Of a stretch of 13,060 nucleotides of DNA, positions 1 through 5,915 are shown piece by piece; the stretch's first letter is position 1, and every line of letters starts with the position of its first letter. The notes under the pieces are model-generated. The model was not told where the DNA came from and did no database searches. It saw only the letters and a list, made by a program, of their open reading frames with translations. The stretch is from DASVBJ01 sp036375895. Lineage in GTDB: Bacteria; Actinomycetota; Actinomycetes; JACCUZ01. The DNA is taken from the NCBI GenBank assembly GCA_036375895.1, contig DASVBJ010000041.1:1-13060 (forward strand), in the 5' to 3' direction. A program made the position numbers and the translations under genes.

Positions 1-105
1 CCGGAGGTGCTTACCCTGATCACCTGTGGCGGCCGTTACCTGCGCGACGCGGGTGGCTACCAGGACAACGTGGTCGTGACCGCGGTCCCGATGGGAGAGC
101 CGAGC
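1..105 (+). CDS. C-terminal end of a class F sortase (5' part outside window)
   Basis: The frame starting at base 1 reads a sortase active-site end. It shows LTLITCGG with the nucleophile Cys encoded at 25-27, then Arg residues that are candidates for the catalytic Arg, then the last strand GGYQDNVVVTAVP. This LITCGG...YxDNVVV pattern is typical of class F sortases of actinomycetes, which are membrane-anchored transpeptidases that join LPxTG-like proteins to the cell wall. The catalytic His and the membrane anchor lie upstream of the window. The sortase fold should end near base 90, but there is no stop codon: the same frame continues to the stop at 724-726 and encodes the ECF sigma factor. 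The end given here (105) is only the base before the likely sigma start. Either the two proteins are truly fused, or a one-base indel hides the sortase stop; a TGA in the second frame at 107-109 would give the common GTGA overlap. Family call is fairly sure; gene end is not. Confidence 0.7.
93..99 (+). promoter_or_regulatory. Shine-Dalgarno-like GGGAGAG deciding the sigma start
   Basis: GGGAGAG lies six bases before GTG 106. The in-frame ATG at 91 has no comparable purine-rich site upstream and overlaps this motif. The site therefore favours GTG 106 as the start of a free sigma factor, even though the frame is open back into the sortase. Confidence 0.5.
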
Positions 106-726
106 GTGACGTCGAGCAGCGCCGAGGGAGCCGAGGGGCTCACCGCCGGCGCCGCGCGCGACGACGAGGACGCCGCGCGTGACGCCGCCCTGGTGGCCGC
201 CTTCCGAGCCGGTGACGAGTCGGGGCTGGCCGCGGTCTACGCCCGGTGGTCGCCCCTCGTGTTCACCGTCGCGCTGCGGGCGCTCGGCGACCGGACGGAC
301 GCGGAGGACGTGACCCAGCAGGTCTTCGTCGCCGCTTGGCGCGGCCGGGAGCGGTTCGACGAGCGGGCCGGCACCCTGCCCGGGTGGCTGCTCGGCATCA
401 CCCGCAACAAGGTGGCCGACCGGTGGGCCGGCCGTGAGCGGGAGCGTCGCCAGGCGGACGCCGCCACGACCGTGCTGACGACGTCCGAGCAGGTCGCCCC
501 CTCCCCCGCCGACGCGGTCACGGCGCGCGTCCTCCTGGCGGACGAGATCGACCGGTTGGGTGAGCCGCAGCGGAAGATCGTGCGCCTGGCGTTCTACGAC
601 GACCTGACCCACGCCCAGATAGCCACCCTGCTCAGCCTGCCGCTGGGCACCGTGAAGAGCCACATCAGACGCTCGCTGGAACGCCTGCGCCGGAGACTGG
701 AGGTGGACGGTGCAGGAGCACTGTGA
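106..726 (+). CDS. ECF-type RNA polymerase sigma factor (sigma-70 family)
   Basis: This 206-residue protein has the usual ECF length and the two ECF domains. Sigma region 2 lies at about residues 29-108 and includes the DAEDVTQQVFVAAW core helix. Region 4 lies at about 145-198, with the helix-turn-helix LTHAQIATLLSLPLGTVKSH near 168-187, which should read the -35 element. Residues 1-28 are an acidic, low-complexity lead. By family it directs RNA polymerase to a small stress or envelope regulon and is held inactive by the partner encoded next. The anti-sigma frame begins inside its last codons (17-base overlap), so the two are translationally coupled. The pairing with an RskA-type partner resembles SigK/RskA of mycobacteria, but I cannot assign the ECF group. 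The oddity is that the frame is open from base 1, so the sigma factor could also be made as the C-terminal part of a sortase fusion. No promoter is visible inside the window. Confidence 0.88.
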   Translation: MTSSSAEGAEGLTAGAARDDEDAARDAALVAAFRAGDESGLAAVYARWSPLVFTVALRALGDRTDAEDVTQQVFVAAWRGRERFDERAGTLPGWLLGITRNKVADRWAGRERERRQADAATTVLTTSEQVAPSPADAVTARVLLADEIDRLGEPQRKIVRLAFYDDLTHAQIATLLSLPLGTVKSHIRRSLERLRRRLEVDGAGAL

Positions 727-1417
727 CCCGGACGTCCTGGCGCTGCGTGCCCTGGGCGAGCGCGCCGGCGACGCGGACGACGACCGGCACCTGGCCGACT
801 GCGTGCGCTGCCGCGGCGAGCTGGAGGATCTGCGCGCGGTCGTCGCAACCGGTCGCTCCGTCGAGACCGACGACACGCCGGTCACGCCGCCGGCGTCGGT
901 GTGGCAGGGCATCTCCGACGAGCTGGGACTGCAGGCCGACCACTCGCTGGTCGCCACCCCTCCCACCGTGGCGGCGCGGCCGCCGCGCCGGCGGGCGCCG
1001 TTGCTGCTGGCGGCGGCCGCCGCCGTGCTGGGCGTGCTCCTGGGCATCGGCGGGACGTTGCTCGCAACCCAGGACGACGGCACTGCTCCGCTGGTGGCGC
1101 AGGCTCGGCTCGATCCCCTGCCGACCAAGGTGGGTGAGGGCTCGGCCCGCGTCGTCGGGTCGGGCACCGACCGCGAGCTCGACGTGGACGTGACCGGTCT
1201 CGGCCCGGTGAAGGGCTTCTACGAGGTCTGGCTGCTCGACGCGGACGGGAAGAAGCTCGTCTCGCTGGGGCTGCTGCGCGGCTCGCACGGCCGCTTCGTC
1301 CTGCCGCCCGGCGTCGACCTCAACGCGTACCCCGTCGTCGACATCTCCATCGAGCCGGCGGACGGCAACCCAGCACACTCCGGTGACAGCGTCGTGCGGG
1401 GCCGGCTCGACGTCTGA
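710..1417 (+). CDS. RskA-type membrane anti-sigma factor with zinc motif
   Basis: This 235-residue protein has three parts. The N-terminal cytoplasmic part carries the anti-sigma zinc motif H27-x3-C31-x2-C34 (HLADCVRC). One membrane span follows at about 97-119, after an Arg-rich stretch. The C-terminal outer domain (about 135-233) has the RskA pattern YEVWLLDADG, an LGLL turn, an LPPGV segment and ISIEPADGNPAHSG. Such proteins bind and silence the ECF sigma factor until proteolysis releases it. The start is GTG 710, with GGAGG at 699-703 six bases upstream. It overlaps the sigma gene by 17 bases, which keeps the two products balanced. Its stop lies 15 bases from the convergent stop of the M50 protease gene. 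That neighbour is notable because site-2 proteases of the M50 family cut anti-sigma factors of this kind; whether this one does is inference. Confidence 0.88.
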   Translation: MQEHCDPDVLALRALGERAGDADDDRHLADCVRCRGELEDLRAVVATGRSVETDDTPVTPPASVWQGISDELGLQADHSLVATPPTVAARPPRRRAPLLLAAAAAVLGVLLGIGGTLLATQDDGTAPLVAQARLDPLPTKVGEGSARVVGSGTDRELDVDVTGLGPVKGFYEVWLLDADGKKLVSLGLLRGSHGRFVLPPGVDLNAYPVVDISIEPADGNPAHSGDSVVRGRLDV

Positions 1418-1432
1418 CCCTCGACATCCAAC

Positions 1433-3793
1433 TCAGGGCGACTGCGTCGGCGACGACGTTGCCGAGACCGACGGCTCGGCCGTCTGGCTGGACGACGACG
1501 AGCTGGGCGTGGCCACGCTCGTCGGCCCGGCGGTCGTCTCGGAGGGCGCGGGCGAAGCCGGCGTGGTCGGGGTCGTCGTGGGCGTGTCCCCGGGCGTCGC
1601 GGGGTCGGTCCCCGACGGGCTGGGCTGGGCGTCCGCGCTGGAGCTCGCGCCGGGGACGGCGCCGGTCTCGGCCCGGACGATCTGCAGGACCGCGCTCTCG
1701 AACGTCGCCAGCCGGGCCCGGACCTCGTCCAGCGGCACGTCCTCCAGGTGCGCCCCGAACGCCAGAACCTGCTCCCAGAGCAGGTCGAGCCGGCGCGTCG
1801 CCTCCTCGCTCAGCCCGTCGGGCAAGGTGACGACGAGCTGCTGGGCCAGGGCGTACGTGACGCAGTCCATGCACGAGTAGTTGACCGCCGCCGAGATGTT
1901 CTGGGGTACGACGACGCGGGCCTGCCCGATGACGAGGACCACCTGGAACCCGACCGCCACCGTGCGGCAGCCCGTGCAGCTCGCGAACGCGTAGGCCTCG
2001 TTGCGCGTCGTCACGGAGTCGCCATCGGCCCACACGAGCGCGAACGCCACGTCGTACACCGTCGAGCCGTCCCGGGTGTTGACGGCTAGCGCCTGGTTGT
2101 CACCGGTGCGGGGCGCGTCCGGCGGGTCGAACGGGAACACCCAGGGCGCCGCGTCCCCCGATGCCGACCCGGGCCTGGGCAGCAGGACGAGCGCCAGGCG
2201 GGGAGTCTCCCGGGTGGGCGGTGTCGAGCTCGCCGCCCAGATGGTCCTGGTGGCGCCAACCTGGCCCTCTCGGAGTCCGGGGGCTTTGGTGGCGGACGTT
2301 CCCGCGGCGGGGAAGGCGTCGAGCAGCGTCCCGCGGTCGTCGGGCCGGATGGGCCGGTACCTGTCGCCGCCCGGCCACCACGCCCACGCCAGCCCCGCCG
2401 CCAGCGAGGCCGCGACGAGGACGGCGATCGCCCTTCGCAGCGGGCGGCCACGGGTCGAGCGCCACACGGACCGGGTGGTTCGCCTCAGGACCCGGGCGAG
2501 CAGGTAGACCGTCCCTAGCAGCGGGAGACAGATCGCCAGCACGGACAGGATCCGTACGCCGACGCCGGCCGGGTCGCCCTGGAGCCATTCGTGGCCGAGC
2601 GTGTCCCACTGTCGTCCGAGGCTGACCCACCCGGTGGCCAGCACCCGCGGCAGGGCCAGCACCATCATCGCGAGGGACAACAGCAGCAAGGGCACGACGA
2701 GGAGCACCCACAGGGAGACCACCGCCCGGGCCCAGGGCTTCAACAGCCTCCCCTCGGGACGCCCCCAGCGGTGAGGGAGCAGCCCGAGCAGGACGGGCTT
2801 GATGTGGAAGTAGAGGTCGGGCACGCCGGTCACGTCCGCCAGCACGTGGTAGCCGTCGAACCGGACGAAGGGCGCCAGCTGGCGGAGCATCTGCAGGACC
2901 TGCGCGGCGATGATCAGGAGCAGGGCGTCCCAGCCGGTGGCCGCCCACACACCGAACATCGCCACCGCGAAGATCGCGTTGAAGTAGAGGCCGCCCAGGT
3001 CGACGCGGACCCGCCCGCCGCGCCCCAGCCGGTAGCTGTCGCTGACCTCGGTGTAGAAGGCCGGCCAGACCAGGTAGAGCCCCGTGCCCATCGCGCCCGG
3101 TGTTGCGCCGCCGTAGCGGCAGGCGGCCGCGTGACCGAACTCGTGGAAGCCCGCCGAGAGCACCGTGACGGCGAAGACGAGCAGGAGGAGTCCGGGCCGG
3201 TCGAACGCCTGGTGCGTCGCGGACGCGAGCCCCTTCTCGAACAGCACCCACCCGGTCGTGGCCACGAACGCGGCGAGGACCACGGCGACCACGAACGGCC
3301 GGAACAGCGTCGCGAACGGAGCGGTGACGCGCCTGGTCACCTCGGGGTCGGAGACCACGTAGCGGAACCGCAGCGCGAGCAGCGGGTTGGCCTTCTGCAC
3401 GACGGGCTCGGACCCGTCGGCCAGCCGGAGCACGCCCAGGGGACGCAGCTTGGACTCCGTGAGCAGCCGCGTGTCCTCTGCCGTGACGAGGCGGCCGGCG
3501 GCGGCGCTGACCCGCTCGGCGATCTCCTGGTACGAGCGGCGGCCGTCGATCGCCTCGAGCACCAGGTAGAGCAGCCGGGTGAGCTGGATCGTCTGTCCGT
3601 CGGCGCGCCGGACGAGCGCCGGGGGTCGACGGTAGCCCGACCCCTTCAGCTCACCCAGCAGCTCGACCCCTGCCGCGCGAGCGGGCACGGTCGCGGCGTG
3701 GCTCTCGTCGTGGTGCCGGCCGGGAGGCCGGGCAGCGGAAGGCGCGCCCGGCCCCGGCCGGGCGCGTCCCCCGCGCTCGGATGTCACGCTCAT
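1433..3793 (-). CDS. PqqD-like domain/M50 site-2-type membrane metalloprotease
   Basis: This is a 786-residue multi-domain membrane protein. Residues 1-45 are a low-complexity Arg/Pro/Ala lead. Residues about 58-125 resemble a PqqD-like winged-helix domain (RRADGQTIQLT, then LDxx-type helices and a SYQEIAERV helix), the type that binds leader peptides in RiPP systems. The M50 core has HEFGH at 217-221, with two zinc His and the catalytic Glu, and a second motif RFDGYHVLAD at 311-320 whose D313 should be the third zinc ligand. Hydrophobic segments are near 164-184, 201-216, 268-285, 289-304, 357-381, 413-435 and 455-473. The outer domain (about 474-710) carries C606TGC609 and C641MDC644, then a Ser/Thr/Pro tail (715-786). 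The overall plan resembles COG1994 'putative peptide zinc metalloprotease' proteins. The start ATG 3793 lies nine bases after the stop of the repeat-protein gene, with no good Shine-Dalgarno, so coupling is likely. GTG 3787 is an alternative start. The M50 call is firm; the PqqD-like call is by eye; the substrate is unknown. Confidence 0.85.
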   Translation of the reverse strand: MSVTSERGGRARPGPGAPSAARPPGRHHDESHAATVPARAAGVELLGELKGSGYRRPPALVRRADGQTIQLTRLLYLVLEAIDGRRSYQEIAERVSAAAGRLVTAEDTRLLTESKLRPLGVLRLADGSEPVVQKANPLLALRFRYVVSDPEVTRRVTAPFATLFRPFVVAVVLAAFVATTGWVLFEKGLASATHQAFDRPGLLLLVFAVTVLSAGFHEFGHAAACRYGGATPGAMGTGLYLVWPAFYTEVSDSYRLGRGGRVRVDLGGLYFNAIFAVAMFGVWAATGWDALLLIIAAQVLQMLRQLAPFVRFDGYHVLADVTGVPDLYFHIKPVLLGLLPHRWGRPEGRLLKPWARAVVSLWVLLVVPLLLLSLAMMVLALPRVLATGWVSLGRQWDTLGHEWLQGDPAGVGVRILSVLAICLPLLGTVYLLARVLRRTTRSVWRSTRGRPLRRAIAVLVAASLAAGLAWAWWPGGDRYRPIRPDDRGTLLDAFPAAGTSATKAPGLREGQVGATRTIWAASSTPPTRETPRLALVLLPRPGSASGDAAPWVFPFDPPDAPRTGDNQALAVNTRDGSTVYDVAFALVWADGDSVTTRNEAYAFASCTGCRTVAVGFQVVLVIGQARVVVPQNISAAVNYSCMDCVTYALAQQLVVTLPDGLSEEATRRLDLLWEQVLAFGAHLEDVPLDEVRARLATFESAVLQIVRAETGAVPGASSSADAQPSPSGTDPATPGDTPTTTPTTPASPAPSETTAGPTSVATPSSSSSSQTAEPSVSATSSPTQSP

Positions 3794-3802
3794 GCGTGGC
3801 TG

Positions 3803-4462
3803 CTACTGGGTGATGTCGGACTGCTGGTCGGCGGTGGCGTCCGCCGTCACGTCGTCGAGGTGCTGGCTGATCACCGCGTCCTGGTCGGCGATCGCGGTCG
3901 CGTCCGACCCCACGGAGCCGATGTTGGCGGCGACCGCCGCGTCGATCGGCGCGGCGACGTTCGCGTTGGCGGCGACCGCGCCGGCGATCGGTGCAGCCAG
4001 GTCGGCGTCGAGCGCGGCGTTGACGTCGACGTTGAGCAGGTCCCCGTCGAGCGCGGACGTGGGGTCGGTCGGCACGGCCTCGACGGCGCCGCCCGCGGCA
4101 GGGTCGGTGACGGGGTCGGTGGTTCCTCCGACGGTGTCGCTGGACTGGTCGAGGGTGCTGTCCTGGGGGGCGTTGGCCACAGCCTCCCCGGAGATGCCCT
4201 GGTCGATGATCACGTCGTTGTCGGCGAGCGATGCGGCGCTCGAGCCGACCGAGAGCACGTTGGCGCTGACGGCGGCGTCGATCGGCGCCGCCACGTTTGC
4301 GTTGGCGGCGACGGCGAGGTCGATCGGCGCCGCCACGTCGAGCCCGAGGTCGAGGTCGGCGTTGAGGTCGAGGAGGGAGATGACCTCCTTGTCGGGCAGC
4401 GCCGTGCCCGCCTCGGCGGCCAGCTCGTCCTTCGACAGAGGCGTGAGGTCCGGATCGGTCAT
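3803..4462 (-). CDS. Duplicated Ala/Asp/Asn-rich protein, candidate substrate of the M50 partner
   Basis: I assign no established function. The 219-residue product has a 29-residue lead (SKDELAAE at 10-17, ALPDKE at 21-26) and then two similar units, residues 30-97 and 142-209. Each unit contains AAPI...AVAANANVAAPIDAAV and then SVGS...ADxD. A Gly/Thr/Pro/Asp linker (98-141) separates them. The composition is extreme: no Arg, Cys, Trp, Tyr or Phe; only two Lys (11 and 25), both in the lead; one His; Met only at position 1. It has no signal peptide, membrane span or LPxTG motif. ATG 4462 is chosen because the repeat architecture begins just after it. The frame stays open to 4840 but would overlap the divergent SRPBCC gene and becomes Arg/Pro/Gly-rich noise. 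The ribosome site is weak (GGGG about 9 bases upstream). The gene precedes the protease gene by nine bases, hence one operon. A leader-guided, processed or exported structural polypeptide is my inference. Confidence 0.75.
   Translation of the reverse strand: MTDPDLTPLSKDELAAEAGTALPDKEVISLLDLNADLDLGLDVAAPIDLAVAANANVAAPIDAAVSANVLSVGSSAASLADNDVIIDQGISGEAVANAPQDSTLDQSSDTVGGTTDPVTDPAAGGAVEAVPTDPTSALDGDLLNVDVNAALDADLAAPIAGAVAANANVAAPIDAAVAANIGSVGSDATAIADQDAVISQHLDDVTADATADQQSDITQ
3836..4039 (-). repeat. Second copy of the intragenic duplication (residues 142-209)
   Basis: This copy aligns with 4172-4375 at an offset of 336 bases (112 codons) without gaps over most of its length. Shared peptide stretches include AVAANANVAAPIDAAV and SVGS. 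Differences at the DNA level are frequent at third codon positions, so the repeat has been kept as protein rather than as a recent DNA copy. Confidence 0.75.
4172..4375 (-). repeat. First copy of the intragenic duplication (residues 30-97)
   Basis: It begins at LLDLN and includes AAPIDLAVAANANV followed by AAPIDAAVSANVLS, so a 14-residue sub-repeat occurs twice here. The same pair recurs in the second copy, giving four AAPI-starting sub-units in the protein, at residues 44, 58, 156 and 170. Confidence 0.75.
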
Positions 4463-4723
4463 GCTGCAACCCCGTTTCCGCGCGAGAGCATCGCCCCCGC
4501 GCTGTCCGACGCCCCCGCCACCCGATCGTGTCGGCTCGCGAGGGCTGAAGTTCGCCGCCGGTGGCGGCCCCGTGTCGATCTTGTCCGTCTTGCTGCCCAC
4601 GCTCGGCCCGGCGAAACGCGTCGGCTGCTGCCGGTCCGGTGCGTGGGTGCGACCAATAGCCCTGTCGGTGGCAGGGCCAGCGGGTCGACCATGGACCGGC
4701 GACAGCCATGGAGGTGAGCGCGG
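4463..4723. promoter_or_regulatory. Divergent intergenic region, presumed promoters for both sides
   Basis: This 261-base gap separates the minus-strand repeat-protein/protease unit from the plus-strand SRPBCC gene, so by position it should carry both promoters. I see no convincing -35/-10 pair. The most AT-rich spot is ACCAATAG near 4652-4659. No motif clearly matches an ECF promoter, so control by the nearby sigma factor cannot be claimed. No coding frame with a plausible product lies wholly inside the gap. Confidence 0.4.
4660..4676. repeat. Short inverted repeat CCCTG-7-CAGGG
   Basis: A perfect 5-base inverted repeat with a 7-base spacer lies in the divergent gap, about 48 bases before the SRPBCC start and just after its AT-rich spot. 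It could be an operator half-site pair, but such short repeats arise by chance in GC-rich DNA. Confidence 0.2.
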
Positions 4724-5167
4724 GTGCGCGAGCTGCGCGATGCGGTCGACATCGCGGCCCCGCCCGAGCAGGTGTGGGACTGGCTGACCGGTCTGGCCGA
4801 GAACTACACCGCCTGGCATCCCGACCACGTGGAGGCCCACTGGGAGCGTGGGCAGCCGCAGCAGGTCGGCTCGATCCTGCGGGCGGTCGAGGACCTGGGC
4901 GGCCGCCGCGAGGTGCTTCGCTGCGAGCTCACCTCGGTGGACCCGCCGCGTCGGCTGGAGTACCGCCTGCGGGGCGGCATCGGGGTGCTGCTTCGGGGCG
5001 GCGCGTTCACCGTGCTGCCGCGGGACGGTGGCTCACGGTTCGTCGCGAGCATCTCCTACCGTTTCGGCCGGCTGACCGAGCGCGTGTTCAGCAGGCGGAT
5101 GTCCACCCTGCGCCTGCACATGCGCGAGGAGGGCGAGAACCTCAGACGGATCATCGAGTCCGGCTAG
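4724..5167 (+). CDS. SRPBCC (START/polyketide-cyclase-like) domain protein
   Basis: This 147-residue protein looks like a single SRPBCC helix-grip domain. The opening strand reads RELRDAVDIAAPPEQVWDWLTGL, the classic start in which a strand is followed by the PxxVWxW helix. Strands follow (GSILRAVEDL, RREVLRCELTSVDPPRRLEYRL, GGAFTVLPRDGGSRFVASISYRF), and a long C-terminal helix (about 118-146) ends in LRLHMREEGENLRRIIESG. The family forms a cavity that binds hydrophobic small molecules; the ligand here cannot be told, and no catalytic residues can be named. The start GTG 4724 has GGAGG at 4710-4714, nine bases upstream. The gene stands alone on its strand, divergent from the repeat-protein unit and convergent with rpe. 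There is no sign of a signal peptide, so the product is probably cytoplasmic. Confidence 0.8.
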   Translation: MRELRDAVDIAAPPEQVWDWLTGLAENYTAWHPDHVEAHWERGQPQQVGSILRAVEDLGGRREVLRCELTSVDPPRRLEYRLRGGIGVLLRGGAFTVLPRDGGSRFVASISYRFGRLTERVFSRRMSTLRLHMREEGENLRRIIESG

Positions 5168-5199
5168 CGCGGCGCGGCGGTACGGCGGGGGGCCGGCAG

Positions 5200-5217
5200 G
5201 GCGGGTCGGCGCCCGCC
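5200..5217. terminator. Possible bidirectional hairpin between convergent genes
   Basis: GGCGGG at 5200-5205 and CCCGCC at 5212-5217 form a 6-base stem with a 6-base loop in the 50-base gap between the SRPBCC stop and the rpe stop. It ends directly against the rpe stop codon. No T-run follows on either strand, which is usual in such GC-rich genomes, so its function is inferred mainly from position. Confidence 0.35.
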
Positions 5218-5904
5218 TCAGCCGGCGCACCACCAGGCCCGGTCGGTGGCCGCGGTGGCCTGGGCGCGCAGCGCCTCGACGGCCTTCGCCGGGTCGTCGG
5301 CGGAGTAGACCGCAGAGCCCGCCACGAACACGTCGGCACCCGCATCGGCGCACCGCTCGATGGTGTCGGCCGCCACCCCGCCGTCGACCTGCAGCCACAG
5401 GTCGAGGTCGCGGCCCTTGATGAGCTCGCGGGCCCGGCGGATCTTGGGCAGCACCACGTCGAGGAACTTCTGCCCGCCGAAGCCGGGCTCGACGGTCATC
5501 ACCAGCAGCATGTCGAGCTCGGGCAGCAGGTCGGCGTAGGGCTCGACCGGGGTGGCCGGCTTGAGCGCCATGCCGGCCCGGACGCCCAGCCGGCGCAGCT
5601 CGCGGGCCAGCCGGATCGGGGCGCCGGAGGCCTCGACGTGGAAGGTGACGCTGCGCGCACCGGCCTCGGCGTACCCCGGCGCCCACCGGTCGACGTCGCT
5701 GATCATCAGGTGGCAGTCCAGGGGCAGCGCGCTGACCTGCGCCAGCCGCTCGACCACCGGCTGGCCGATGGTGAGGTTGGGCACGAAGTGGTTGTCCATC
5801 ACGTCGACGTGCACCCAGTCGGCGGTCGGTGCGATGCGGGCCACCTCGCCGGCCAGGTCGGTGAAGTCGGCCGACAGGATGCTCGGGGAGATCTGGACGC
5901 CCAT
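5218..5904 (-). CDS. rpe: Ribulose-phosphate 3-epimerase
   Basis: This 228-residue TIM-barrel enzyme interconverts D-ribulose 5-phosphate and D-xylulose 5-phosphate in the cytosolic pentose phosphate pathway. The family signatures are complete. ISPSILSADF (5-14) opens the barrel. H32 and D34 in HVDVMDNHFVPN are a metal ligand and a catalytic acid. CHLM holds H65, MTVEPGFGGQKF (136-147) forms the phosphate loop, and VDGGV holds D174. GSAVY (196-200) closes the phosphate site. The length is normal for the family. The start ATG 5904 gives the exact canonical N-terminus; the frame stays open far upstream but only as a shadow of the next gene. It is the last gene of the minus-strand operon, 11 bases after the aldolase stop. 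The C-terminal tail (RAWWCAG) is unusual in composition but beyond the fold. Confidence 0.95.
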   Translation of the reverse strand: MGVQISPSILSADFTDLAGEVARIAPTADWVHVDVMDNHFVPNLTIGQPVVERLAQVSALPLDCHLMISDVDRWAPGYAEAGARSVTFHVEASGAPIRLARELRRLGVRAGMALKPATPVEPYADLLPELDMLLVMTVEPGFGGQKFLDVVLPKIRRARELIKGRDLDLWLQVDGGVAADTIERCADAGADVFVAGSAVYSADDPAKAVEALRAQATAATDRAWWCAG

Positions 5905-5915
5905 GGTGGGCGAGT

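Noticed and set aside
3836..4375. Repeats at 3836-4375 as a CRISPR array or mobile element
   Set aside because: The two copies are 204-base coding duplications with diverged third positions, not short identical repeats with spacers, and no cas or transposase gene is nearby.
3651..4709. Second minus-strand frame of 352 codons over the repeat-protein gene
   Set aside because: It is an Arg-rich out-of-frame reading of the same bases. The chosen frame shows a protein-level duplication with mainly third-position DNA differences, as expected for the coding frame.
2591..4717. Plus-strand open frame of 708 codons across the protease and repeat-protein genes
   Set aside because: It is antisense to two better-supported genes, its product is low-complexity Arg/Gly/His-rich sequence without any domain, and long antisense frames are expected at this GC content.
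4463..4840. N-terminal extension of the repeat protein to a start at 4840
   Set aside because: It would overlap the divergent SRPBCC gene and its Shine-Dalgarno, and the added residues are Arg/Pro/Gly-rich, unlike the Arg-free body that begins at ATG 4462.
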